Below the pieces are notes generated by a model, which was not told where the DNA came from, searched no databases, and saw only the letters and a program-made list of their open reading frames with translations. Shown piece after piece: positions 34,998 to 42,736 of a stretch of DNA of 64,000 nucleotides; the first letter of the stretch is position 1; each line of letters starts with the position of its first letter. Source of the stretch: Pseudomonas sp. RIT-562 (lineage in GTDB: Bacteria > Pseudomonadota > Gammaproteobacteria > Pseudomonadales > Pseudomonadaceae); contig NZ_JAPJIV010000028.1 of the NCBI RefSeq assembly GCF_026241895.1, forward strand, positions 22,183 to 86,182, in the 5' to 3' direction. Position numbers and translations under genes: made by a program.

Positions 34998-36887
34998 ATG
35001 AACAAAAACCTGCGTTTCAGTCATAAAATCCTGCTTGCCGCCGCGCTGATTGTCATTGCCGCCTTTGCTTCGTTTACGCTGTACAACGACTACCTGCAGC
35101 GTACCGCCATCCGCGAAGACCTGGACAACTACCTCAACGAGATGGGCGACGTCACCGCCAGCAATATTCAAACCTGGTTGAGCGGGCGCATTCTGCTGAT
35201 CGACAACCTCGCCCAGAACATCGCCATCAACCCCGAACCGGGCACTGTGGCCAGTCTGCTTGAGCAGAAAGCGCTGACATCGACTTTCATGGCGTCCTAC
35301 CTTGGCGATGCGACCGGCAGCTTCACCATCCGCCCGGACGCCAAAATGCCTGCTGGCTTCGATCCGCGAGTGCGCCCCTGGTACAAAGGTGCCGAGAGCA
35401 GCAGCACCGCCACGCTGACCGAACCCTACATCGATGCCGCCACCGGCCAGACCATCATCTCCATTGCCACTGCTTCGAAAAAAGCCGGCCAGAGCGTCGG
35501 CGTAGTGGGCGGCGACCTGAGCCTGCAAACCCTGATCGACACCCTCAGCGCCAGGGATTTCGACGGCATGGGCTACGCATTCCTGGTCAGCTCCGATGGC
35601 AAGATCCTGGTACATCCGGACAAAACCCTGGTAATGAAGACCCTCAGCGAAGCGTTTCCCCAAGGAACACCACGCTTGAGCAGTGACTTCAGCGAGGTGC
35701 AAGTCGATGGCAAAACCCGCATCGTCAACTTTACCCCGGTCAAAGGGCTGCCTTCGGTCAACTGGTACATCGGCCTGTCGGTCGATAAAGACAAAGCCTT
35801 CTCGATGCTCAGCGAGTTCCGCGCCTCGGCGGTCGTTGCGACGTTGATCGCCGTGGCAATCATCATTGCTCTGCTGGGTATGTTGATCCGCCTGCTGATC
35901 CAGCCATTGCACGTAATGACCCGCGCCATGGAAGACATCGCCGACGGCGAAGGAGACCTGACCAAGCGCCTGACCATCCAGAATAACGATGAATTCGGCG
36001 TGCTCGGCACCGCGTTCAACCGTTTCGTCGAGCGTATCCACGGCTCGATCAGTGAAGTAGCTTCGGCCACCGGCCAGGTCAATGAAGTCGCTTTGCGCGT
36101 AGTCGCCGCGTCGAATTCGTCGATGTTCAATTCCGACCAGCAAGCCTCGCGCACCAATAGCGTGGCCGCCGCTATCAATCAACTCGGCGCCGCGGCCCAG
36201 GAAATTGCCCGTAACGCCGCACAGGCCTCGAGTCAGGCCAGCGATGCGCGCAGCCTCGCCGAAGACGGGCAGCAAGTGGTGGATCGCAGTATCGCCGCGA
36301 TGAATCAACTGTCGAGCATGCTCAGCGCCTCCAGCACTAATATCGAGTCGCTGAACAGCAAGACTGTGAACATCGGGCAGATCCTCGAAGTCATCACCAG
36401 CATCTCCCAGCAAACCAACCTCCTGGCCTTGAACGCGGCAATCGAGGCGGCACGGGCTGGTGAAGCGGGGCGCGGGTTTGCGGTAGTGGCCGATGAAGTG
36501 CGCAACCTCGCGCATCGCACCCAGGAATCGGCACAGCAGGTGCAGACGATGATTGAGGAACTGCAAGTAGGTGCGCGCGAATCGGTAAGCAACATGAGCG
36601 ACAGCCAGCGCCACAGCCAGGACAGCGTAGACATCGCCAACCTCGCTGGCGAACGCCTGAACAGCGTGACACAGCGCATCGGCGAAATTGACGGGATGAA
36701 CCAGTCGGTGGCCACGGCGACTGAGGAACAGACGGCGGTGGTGGAGTCGATCAACGTCGACATTACCGAGATCAATACATTGAACCAGGAAGGCGTGGAG
36801 AACCTGCAGTCGACGTTGCGGGCGTGTTCTGACCTGGAGCAGCAGGCGGCGCGGTTGAAGCAGTTGGTCGGCAGTTTCAGGATTTAA
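34998..36887 (+). CDS. Methyl-accepting chemotaxis protein with amino-acid dCache domain
   Basis: The 629-residue receptor has TM1 (10-30), a periplasmic dCache domain (about 31-275), TM2 (280-302), HAMP, and a signalling domain whose tip is EAARAGEAGRGFAVVADEVR. The amino-acid-binding motif of PctA-type receptors is present at the same numbering as I recall for PctA: Arg126, Trp128, Tyr129 (RPWY), Tyr144, Asp146 (EPYID) and Asp173 (GGDL), plus Tyr101. It therefore probably senses amino acids. It is transcribed alone; no CheR-binding tail pentapeptide is seen. Confidence 0.92.
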   Translation: MNKNLRFSHKILLAAALIVIAAFASFTLYNDYLQRTAIREDLDNYLNEMGDVTASNIQTWLSGRILLIDNLAQNIAINPEPGTVASLLEQKALTSTFMASYLGDATGSFTIRPDAKMPAGFDPRVRPWYKGAESSSTATLTEPYIDAATGQTIISIATASKKAGQSVGVVGGDLSLQTLIDTLSARDFDGMGYAFLVSSDGKILVHPDKTLVMKTLSEAFPQGTPRLSSDFSEVQVDGKTRIVNFTPVKGLPSVNWYIGLSVDKDKAFSMLSEFRASAVVATLIAVAIIIALLGMLIRLLIQPLHVMTRAMEDIADGEGDLTKRLTIQNNDEFGVLGTAFNRFVERIHGSISEVASATGQVNEVALRVVAASNSSMFNSDQQASRTNSVAAAINQLGAAAQEIARNAAQASSQASDARSLAEDGQQVVDRSIAAMNQLSSMLSASSTNIESLNSKTVNIGQILEVITSISQQTNLLALNAAIEAARAGEAGRGFAVVADEVRNLAHRTQESAQQVQTMIEELQVGARESVSNMSDSQRHSQDSVDIANLAGERLNSVTQRIGEIDGMNQSVATATEEQTAVVESINVDITEINTLNQEGVENLQSTLRACSDLEQQAARLKQLVGSFRI

Positions 36888-36906
36888 GCTGCTCTTACGG
36901 GCCCGG

Positions 36907-37056
36907 TCGCGAACAGGCTCACTCCTACAGGGATCGGGGTGTACGGTGGATTGCGGTGCGACGCAAGCGATGGCGATTTCGAGGCCGCCATCGCCGGCAA
37001 GCCGGGCTCCTACGGGGATGCGCATTCCAAGTGTAGGAGTGAGCCTGCTCGCGATG
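36907..37056. repeat. REP-type composite (TAGGAGTGAGCCTGCTCGCG class)
   Basis: TCGCGAACAGGCTCACTCCT (36907-36926) is mirrored at 37034-37054 with one mismatch. Between them is a second type of repeat: CGATGGCG...CGCCATCG around CCGGCAAGCCGGGCTCCTAC (about 36972-37014). It fills most of the 259-base gap between the MCP gene and the glycosyltransferase. Confidence 0.85.
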
Positions 37057-37146
37057 ACGGTCTGCCCCCCAGGCAAACCCCAACCGAACATCTATCCTTC
37101 ATAAAGGTCAACCAAGGGAGAACAACGGACCGGAGGGATGCTCATC

Positions 37147-38259
37147 GTGCATATCGCTGACATAACCATGTTCTACGCCCCTGCCAGCGGTGGCGTGCGC
37201 ACGTATCTGGATGCCAAACACCGACGCCTGGGCATCAAGCCCGGCATTCGCCACAGCTTGCTGATCCCCGGCGCCTCCCTGGGTGAACAGGATGGCGTGT
37301 ATACGGTTCCCGCTCCCGCCCTGCCCTTTGGCAAAGGCTATCGTTTTCCCGTTCGCCTCGCTCCTTGGCGAAATGTCCTGCAGGATTTACAGCCCGATCT
37401 GATCGAAGTCGGCGACCCTTACCTCACCGCCTGGGCCGCCCTCGACGCGCGGCGCCAACTGGACGTTCCGGTTATAGGTTTCTATCACTCGGATTTGCCA
37501 CTGCTGTGCAGTAATCGCATGGGTAACTGGGTCACGCCGAATGTCGAAGCCTATGTCAGCAAACTGTATGGCAACTTCGACCGGGTACTCGCGCCCAGCC
37601 AGGTCATGGCCGACAAGCTGATTGGCCTGGGGGTGAAAAATGTTTACGTACAGCCGCTGGGCGTCGACCTGCAAACCTTTAACCCTAGCGCTCGTGACCC
37701 GGAACTGCGGGCCGAACTGGGCATTGCCAAAGACACTCACCTGCTGATCTTCGCGGGTCGCGGCTCCAAGGAAAAAAACCTGCCCGTATTGCTCGACTGC
37801 ATGAAGCGCCTGGGCCCGCGCTTTCATCTGCTGCTGGTGGGTTCATCCATGCCGGCCGTCGTGCCGGATAACGTCACGGTGGTGGATGAGTTCTGCCCGG
37901 CGCCTCAAGTGGCGCGCCTGCTGGCCAGCGCCGATGCACTGCTGCACGCCGGCGATCAGGAAACCTTCGGCCTGGTGATCCTTGAAGCCATGGCCAGCGG
38001 CATCCCGGTGATCGCGGTCGCTGCCGGGGCTTTTCAGGAAATAGTGACCGACCAGTGCGGCCTGCTCTGTTCCCCCAATAGCTCGGCGGCCATGGCCGAC
38101 GCCGTCCACGAGTTATTCAGTCGCGGCAGCACGGCCTTGGGCAAACAGGCTCGCCGCCATGTCGAACAGCATTACGCCTGGGATACCGTGGTCGACAGCC
38201 TGCTGGGGCACTACCACGCCGTGCTGGGCACTCACTGGCCGCTGATCGCCAATGGCTGA
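37147..38259 (+). CDS. Family 4 glycosyltransferase
   Basis: The product of 370 residues has a GT-B fold. The N-terminus reads HIADITMFYAPASGGVRTYL and the C-terminal domain has GRGSKEKN and HAGDQETFGLVILEAMASGI, the E-x7-E nucleotide-sugar site of GT4 enzymes. I start at GTG 37147, with GGAGGG nine bases upstream; an ATG at 37138 directly follows that ribosome site and is a worse choice. Donor and acceptor are unknown; the neighbours suggest a lipid- or envelope-linked glycan. Confidence 0.85.
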   Translation: MHIADITMFYAPASGGVRTYLDAKHRRLGIKPGIRHSLLIPGASLGEQDGVYTVPAPALPFGKGYRFPVRLAPWRNVLQDLQPDLIEVGDPYLTAWAALDARRQLDVPVIGFYHSDLPLLCSNRMGNWVTPNVEAYVSKLYGNFDRVLAPSQVMADKLIGLGVKNVYVQPLGVDLQTFNPSARDPELRAELGIAKDTHLLIFAGRGSKEKNLPVLLDCMKRLGPRFHLLLVGSSMPAVVPDNVTVVDEFCPAPQVARLLASADALLHAGDQETFGLVILEAMASGIPVIAVAAGAFQEIVTDQCGLLCSPNSSAAMADAVHELFSRGSTALGKQARRHVEQHYAWDTVVDSLLGHYHAVLGTHWPLIANG

Positions 38260-39028
38260 ATCCATGAGCACGCCCTGCCTGCTGCTGGTGCTGCACGATG
38301 TCGCGCCACAGACCTGGCCTGACTATCAGCCCTTTGTCGAAGCCGTCGATGCCTTGGGCGCGGTGCCGATGACCTGGCTGGTGGTGCCGGACTTTCACAA
38401 ACACAACGATTTACGAGCGCACCCGGATTTTCGCCGGCTGCTCTCCCGACGTTTGGCCCGGGGTGACGAACTGGCGCTGCACGGTTATTTTCATTGCGAC
38501 GACGGTTCGCCGCCGAGCACTCCACGGGACTGGTTCATGCGCCGTATTTACACTCACGAAGGCGAGTTCTATCAGTTGACCGAGCAGCAGGCGCTATCCC
38601 GGCTGCAGGCAGGCGTCGAGATGTTCCAGCGCTACGATTGGCCGCTGGAGGGGTTCGTCGCGCCGGCCTGGCTGATGAGTGCTGGTACTCGGCAGGCCCT
38701 GCGCCGGTTGCCGCTGAGTTACACCAGTGATCCACAGCACCTCTATCGGCTGCCGGACTTCAGTGTCGTCGATGCCCCTGGGCTGGTCTGGAGCGCCCGC
38801 AGTGCCTGGCGTCGCGGCATGTCAAAGTGGCTCAGCGACCGGCGAGAACTGCGCTGGCAGCAAGCACCGGTGATTCGCCTCGGCCTGCATCCGGTGGACA
38901 TGCGCCACAGTTTCTCCCGGGAGTATTGGCTGCAAACCCTCAAGCGCCTGCTGGACCAGGGCCGCATGCCGCTGACCAAGGCGGACTGGTTGCGCCTGCC
39001 GGGCGCAGCTGCGGGGCGCATTGCATGA
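38252..39028 (+). CDS. DUF2334 polysaccharide deacetylase-like protein
   Basis: The 258-residue protein belongs to the NodB-like carbohydrate esterase 4 superfamily in its DUF2334 branch. LLVLHDVAPQTWPDY contains the metal-binding HD pair near residue 15, and ELALHGYFHCDDG has the HxxxH-like site near 75. GFVAPAWLMS is a third conserved segment. It overlaps the glycosyltransferase by eight bases and the next gene by four (ATGA), so it is translationally coupled on both sides. Met1 or Met5 (38264) may be the start. Confidence 0.85.
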   Translation: MAESMSTPCLLLVLHDVAPQTWPDYQPFVEAVDALGAVPMTWLVVPDFHKHNDLRAHPDFRRLLSRRLARGDELALHGYFHCDDGSPPSTPRDWFMRRIYTHEGEFYQLTEQQALSRLQAGVEMFQRYDWPLEGFVAPAWLMSAGTRQALRRLPLSYTSDPQHLYRLPDFSVVDAPGLVWSARSAWRRGMSKWLSDRRELRWQQAPVIRLGLHPVDMRHSFSREYWLQTLKRLLDQGRMPLTKADWLRLPGAAAGRIA

Positions 39029-40011
39029 GTCGCGTCATTCTGCTGCTGGTCGCACTGCTGGTGGCGGTGCTGATCCCGTCCCTGCTGGGTGGTAACGAAA
39101 CCTGGTATCGACTGCGACATTTTCCCTTGCACTGGCTGCTCGTCATGTTCGGCATGATTCTGCTGTGCTGGGTCTTGAACACCCTGCGCCTGCGCCTGTT
39201 ACTGGGCGACCAGTGCCACAAGGTGAATCGGCTGCGCAGCCTGGGGGTGGTGATGGCCGCCGAGTTCGCCTATTGCGCCACGCCCGGAGGCAGCGGCGGG
39301 CCGTTGACGATCATGGCCTTGCTCTCGCGCCAGGGCGTTCGCCCGGCCAAGGCCAGCGCGGTGTTTGCGATGGATCAGCTGAGTGACCTGGTGTTCTTCC
39401 TCTGCGCATTGAGCGGGATCTTGATTTACGCATTGTTCCAGCACCTGAGCCAGCGCATGGAATGGTTACTGATGGTCAGCGCCATCTCGATGTTCGGCGG
39501 CCTCGTCAGTTGCCTGGCGGTGGCGCGTTACCACCGCCTACTGATCCGCCTGAGCGGTCGCCTGCTGGCCCGCCTGAACGTCAAAGCTTCCACGCGCTTG
39601 CGTTGGGCGCGCAAACTCCTGCACTTTCTTGCGGCCTTTACCGACACCCTGAAACTGCCCCGCCAGACGCTGCTCAAGGTGTTCGCCTTGACCTGCCTGC
39701 ATTGGGGTTTGCGATACAGCGTGTTGTACCTGGCCGTACGTGGGCTGGGGGCGGACTTGCAGTGGGCCTGGACGTTTTTGATCCAAATGCTGTCACTCAG
39801 CGCCGGGCAATTCAGCCTGTTGCCAGGCGGCGCTGGCGCCGCAGAACTGACCTCGGCCGCCTTGCTGGCACCCATGGTGGGCAAGTCGACGGCGGCGGCG
39901 GCCATCCTTATCTGGCGGGCGGTGACGTATTATTTTTATCTGCTGGTGGGCGGGCCGGTGTTCTTTTTGATGCTGGGACGGCCGCTGTTGAGGAAGTTGA
40001 TTCGGGCGTAG
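39025..40011 (+). CDS. Lysylphosphatidylglycerol synthase TM region / UPF0104 family membrane protein
   Basis: A 328-residue polytopic protein, about eight helices, of the flippase-like family (LPG_synthase_TM). Conserved segments are NTLRLRLLLGD, EFAYCATPGGSGGPLT and FSLLPGGAGAAELTS, the last two typical of the group. It has no acyl/aminoacyl transferase domain, so it may move a lipid rather than modify it. Start ATG 39025 overlaps the deacetylase stop (ATGA). The stop codon TAG is contributed by a REP element that begins at the last base before it. Confidence 0.83.
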   Translation: MSRVILLLVALLVAVLIPSLLGGNETWYRLRHFPLHWLLVMFGMILLCWVLNTLRLRLLLGDQCHKVNRLRSLGVVMAAEFAYCATPGGSGGPLTIMALLSRQGVRPAKASAVFAMDQLSDLVFFLCALSGILIYALFQHLSQRMEWLLMVSAISMFGGLVSCLAVARYHRLLIRLSGRLLARLNVKASTRLRWARKLLHFLAAFTDTLKLPRQTLLKVFALTCLHWGLRYSVLYLAVRGLGADLQWAWTFLIQMLSLSAGQFSLLPGGAGAAELTSAALLAPMVGKSTAAAAILIWRAVTYYFYLLVGGPVFFLMLGRPLLRKLIRA

Positions 40012-40048
40012 GAGCTGTCGAGAGAAACGAGGCTGCGATCTTTTGATC
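40008..40048. repeat. Degenerate REP (GATCGCAG class) overlapping a gene end
   Basis: GTAGGAGCTGTCGAGAG followed by GAGGCTGCGATC is a degraded copy of the 33281-33340 palindrome arm. It starts inside the last codons of the membrane protein gene, whose stop codon is the TAG of GTAGGAGCTG. Confidence 0.7.
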
Positions 40049-40055
40049 TTGCTTC

Positions 40056-40763
40056 TTCGGACATTTCCGTTGCTGCGGTAACGACTTCTATTCCGCTTTT
40101 ACAGCGGGTCACTTGGAAAAGCCCGGTTTAGCCGCTGCGCAATGCCTGCGTTTGGGCATCGTGGTTAACGGGGCGTCCGCGATCAACAACCGGGCCGAGG
40201 CCGCCTGAGAGCCGCCCTGACGGCTAGCTCGGCTGTGTGTCAGCGGCGAATGGCACATCTTCGCTTGCAACCCACTGTGGGAGCAAAGCTTGCTCGCGAT
40301 GAGGGATTGAAATTCAATAGTGATGGTGATTGGTGCACCGCCTTCGCGAGCAAGCTTTGCTCCCACAGCTGACCTCCCACAAATATCACCTCCCAGAGAT
40401 TTTCATTTCAAATTCAGGGAGGCGCACGGCCAAACAAGCGCAGCGCGCCGGCTTGATGCCTTGGTCGGCCCGAAGGCCGCCACGGCCCGGTTGTTGATCG
40501 CGGACGCCCCGTTAACCACACTGGCCGAACGCAGGTGTTGCGGAGCGGGTAAACCGGCAAGGATGCCAGTTTAGCCGCGCTGGGCCAGGGAAGGCCCATC
40601 GCGGCGGGCCCGCGGAGCAATGCCTGCGTTCGGGCACACCGAGCCTTAGCGAGGTGCCAAGTGGTGGGGCAAAAAGCGCTTGGTTACTTGGCGCTGTTCC
40701 AAGTGACCCGCTGTAAGAGCGGAACCATTAGAAGCCATTACCGCAGCAACGGATATGTACAGA
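40056..40763. repeat. Composite inverted-repeat island, non-coding
   Basis: Two outer blocks of about 62 bases are near-perfect reverse complements: 40056-40117 and 40698-40763 share CCAAGTGACCCGCTGTAA on one strand and CCGCAGCAACGG further out. Two inner blocks (about 40150-40204 and 40476-40530) share CCCGGTTGTTGATCGCGGAC in opposite orientation. Unmatched DNA on the right arm (about 40560-40690) breaks the symmetry. A REP pair sits in the middle. No ORF is supported. This is a MITE-like or fossil-like structure, or a structured RNA locus. Confidence 0.75.
40275..40368. repeat. REP-type inverted repeat (GGGAGCAAAGCTTGCTCGCG class)
   Basis: CTGTGGGAGCAAAGCTTGCT at 40275-40294 is mirrored at 40349-40368. 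It lies in the centre of the composite island. Confidence 0.88.
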
Positions 40764-40777
40764 TCAATTCAATCTCC

Positions 40778-40804
40778 ATCGCGAGCAAGCTTTGCTCCCA
40801 CAGT
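40778..40804. repeat. Single REP element (GGGAGCAAAGCTTGCTCGCG class)
   Basis: ATCGCGAGCAAGCTTTGCTC at 40778-40797, then CCACAG, matches one arm of the element at 40275-40368. No partner arm is near. Confidence 0.8.
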
Positions 40805-40816
40805 GAGCTACTCCCC

Positions 40817-40987
40817 CTAGGGTGACGAATCCCCACCTTCAGGGTGCAACTCCTGCCACAACTCCTGCGCCCCGGGAAACTCCGTGCCATCTTCGGCACT
40901 CAAGTCATCCGGATCATAACGACTCAGACACCCCTCCCCCAACGTCGCTGGCGCAGTGGAAGTCGCTTTATCTAGTGGATCAGCCAT
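40817..40987 (-). CDS. Small conserved-looking acidic protein, function unknown
   Basis: This short gene encodes 56 residues: MADPLDKATSTAPATLGEGC, then LSRYDPDDLSAEDGTEFPGA, ending LWQELHPEGGDSSP. It is strongly acidic, with no membrane segment or recognisable domain. Support comes from GAGGA seven bases upstream of the ATG at 40987, normal third-position GC, and a composition unlike the repeats to its left. From memory, similar small proteins occur beside purU in other pseudomonads. It may share a transcript with purU, which ends upstream. Confidence 0.65.
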   Translation of the reverse strand: MADPLDKATSTAPATLGEGCLSRYDPDDLSAEDGTEFPGAQELWQELHPEGGDSSP

Positions 40988-41073
40988 AACCAAATCCTCA
41001 CCGCAAAAACAACAAAGGGCCTGCAGCGATTGAACGCTCAGGCCCTTCGAAATTCAACAGGGACGTGCGGCTA

Positions 41074-41922
41074 TCAGAACACCACAGTCTTGTTGCCATG
41101 CACCAACACCCGGTCTTCGAGGTGATAACGCAGCCCGCGGGCCAACACCATCTTCTCGACGTCACGACCAAATCGAACCATGTCTTCGATACTGTCGCTA
41201 TGGCTGACACGCACCACGTCCTGTTCGATGATCGGCCCTGCGTCCAGCTCTTCGGTCACGTAGTGGCAAGTGGCGCCGATCAACTTCACCCCACGCATCG
41301 AAGCCTGGTGGTACGGCTTGGCTCCGACAAATGACGGCAGGAAGCTGTGGTGAATGTTGATCACCTTGTGCGCATACTCACTGCATAACTCCGGCGGCAG
41401 GATCTGCATGTAACGGGCAAGTACCACGACCTCGGCATCGTGCTGTTTGACCAGGCGAGACACTTCCTTGAATGCCGGTTCCTTATCCTGCGGATTCACC
41501 GGAACGTGGTAGTACGGAATGCCATGCCATTCGACCATGCTGCGCAAGTCATCGTGGTTGGAAATCACGCAGGAAATTTCGCAGTCGAGCTCATCACTGT
41601 GCCAGCGATGCAGCAGGTCAGCCAGGCAGTGGGATTCACGGCTGGCCATCAATACAACCCGCTTTTTCTGCGCGGTATCGGTAATGCGCCAGTTCATCGA
41701 GAACTCTTCGGCAATCGGCGCAAAGGCCTCCCGAAAAGCTTCGATACCGAAAGGCAGCGAGTCGGCACGGATTTCGTGACGCATGAAGAACCAGCCACTG
41801 AGGTTGTCCGAGTGATGGCTCGCTTCAGTGATCCAGCCATTATGTGACGCCAGAAAGTTACTGACTTTAGCAACGATACCGACGCGGTCCGGGCAAGCAA
41901 TCACCAGCCGAAAAGTGCGCAT
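41074..41922 (-). CDS. purU: Formyltetrahydrofolate deformylase
   Basis: PurU hydrolyses 10-formyl-THF to THF and formate, balancing one-carbon pools. The 282-residue product has an N-terminal ACT domain (RLVIACPDRVGIVAKVSNFL) and a C-terminal formyltransferase fold with NIHHSFLPSFVGAKPYHQA and the catalytic GATCHYVTEELDAGPIIEQD. The start at ATG 41922 (MRTFRLVIACPD) matches the family; 12 upstream codons are extra. P. aeruginosa has several purU copies. Confidence 0.95.
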   Translation of the reverse strand: MRTFRLVIACPDRVGIVAKVSNFLASHNGWITEASHHSDNLSGWFFMRHEIRADSLPFGIEAFREAFAPIAEEFSMNWRITDTAQKKRVVLMASRESHCLADLLHRWHSDELDCEISCVISNHDDLRSMVEWHGIPYYHVPVNPQDKEPAFKEVSRLVKQHDAEVVVLARYMQILPPELCSEYAHKVINIHHSFLPSFVGAKPYHQASMRGVKLIGATCHYVTEELDAGPIIEQDVVRVSHSDSIEDMVRFGRDVEKMVLARGLRYHLEDRVLVHGNKTVVF

Positions 41923-42258
41923 GAGGGGGAAACTCCAGAACTTCGCAAAGGCCGCCATTCTAGCGATTACGCAGCAAAACTGCAGTACTGATGATGGCTG
42001 GCCTTGCGCGAGGCCTTGGAAAACAGCTGCGGCGCCAGTCCCGCTGCGCGCGATGGTGCTGTGTCAGCTGATATTCAAGAGGCAATTGTGAAGATTGATG
42101 AAGAGCTGTTCAGAGTATTTAACTGGCGACAAAATTTATCGCCTACTCATCGTAAGTGAATTAAATAAACTTCGGTTAAATGTTTACTTGATGAAACACC
42201 CTGACTATTATTGGCGCACTGTCACCTGCTATCCAGCGCCCAACATAAGGTAGTCCCC
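41923..42258. promoter_or_regulatory. Intergenic region, purU / mvaT
   Basis: The 336 bases hold no gene. The mvaT-proximal half is A/T-rich (about 42090-42210), which may allow MvaT to bind its own promoter, as H-NS-type proteins prefer such DNA. The candidate promoter is listed separately. Confidence 0.4.
42183..42211 (+). promoter_or_regulatory. Sigma-70 promoter of mvaT
   Basis: TTTACT (42183-42188), a 17-base spacer and TATTAT (42206-42211) lie about 47 bases upstream of the mvaT start. The pair is close to consensus at both boxes. Confidence 0.6.
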
Positions 42259-42636
42259 ATGTCCTTGATCAACGAATATCGCGCCACCGAAGAAGCTATC
42301 AAAGAGCTGCAAGCCCGTTTGAAGAATCTGTCCCAAGACGACAAACTGCAAACCGAGCTGGAATTCGAAGGCAAACTGCGCACCTTGATGGGCGAATATT
42401 CCAAGTCCCTGCGCGACATCATTGCGCTGTTGGACCCGGAAGCCAAAACCAAGGCTCCACGCGGTGGCGCAGTAAAAACTACTGGCACCAAGCGCGCTCG
42501 CAAAGTTAAACAATACAAAAACCCGCACAACGGTGAAGTCATCGAAACCAAAGGTGGCAACCACAAAACTCTGAAAGAGTGGAAAGCCAAGTGGGGCGGC
42601 GACGTGGTTGAAGGCTGGGCGACTCTGCTGGGCTAA
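42259..42636 (+). CDS. mvaT: MvaT, H-NS-family xenogeneic silencer
   Basis: MvaT is the H-NS analogue of pseudomonads, binding A/T-rich DNA and silencing foreign genes. The 125-residue protein has an N-terminal coiled-coil oligomerisation domain (EYRATEEAIKELQARLKNLS), a Lys/Ala/Gly-rich linker and a C-terminal DNA-binding domain with KVKQYKNPHNGEVIETKGGN, the AT-pincer region, ending KTLKEWKAKWGGDVVEGW. AAGG is eight bases upstream of ATG 42259. It is monocistronic. Confidence 0.95.
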   Translation: MSLINEYRATEEAIKELQARLKNLSQDDKLQTELEFEGKLRTLMGEYSKSLRDIIALLDPEAKTKAPRGGAVKTTGTKRARKVKQYKNPHNGEVIETKGGNHKTLKEWKAKWGGDVVEGWATLLG

Positions 42637-42667
42637 GCCGCAGAGCCTGGCGTAGACTGAGTCTGCG

Positions 42668-42703
42668 CCAAAAAAAACGCCGGCTCGATGCTGGCGTTTT
42701 TTT
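42668..42703. terminator. Bidirectional terminator between mvaT and sbcB
   Basis: ACGCCGGC pairs with GCTGGCGT (one G-T pair) around a six-base loop, flanked by an A run on the left and seven T on the right. It serves convergent mvaT and sbcB. Confidence 0.85.
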
Positions 42704-42736
42704 GTGCCCGGTGTTCAAAGCCGGGCATGTTCGTTT

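Noticed and set aside
34980..37091. 703-codon open frame opposite the chemoreceptor
   Set aside because: The receptor frame is clearly real with HAMP and signalling tip. The opposite frame has no recognisable domain.
40109..40620. Short open frames in the repeat island
   Set aside because: They consist of REP and inverted-block sequence, lack ribosome sites and are interrupted by the repeats.
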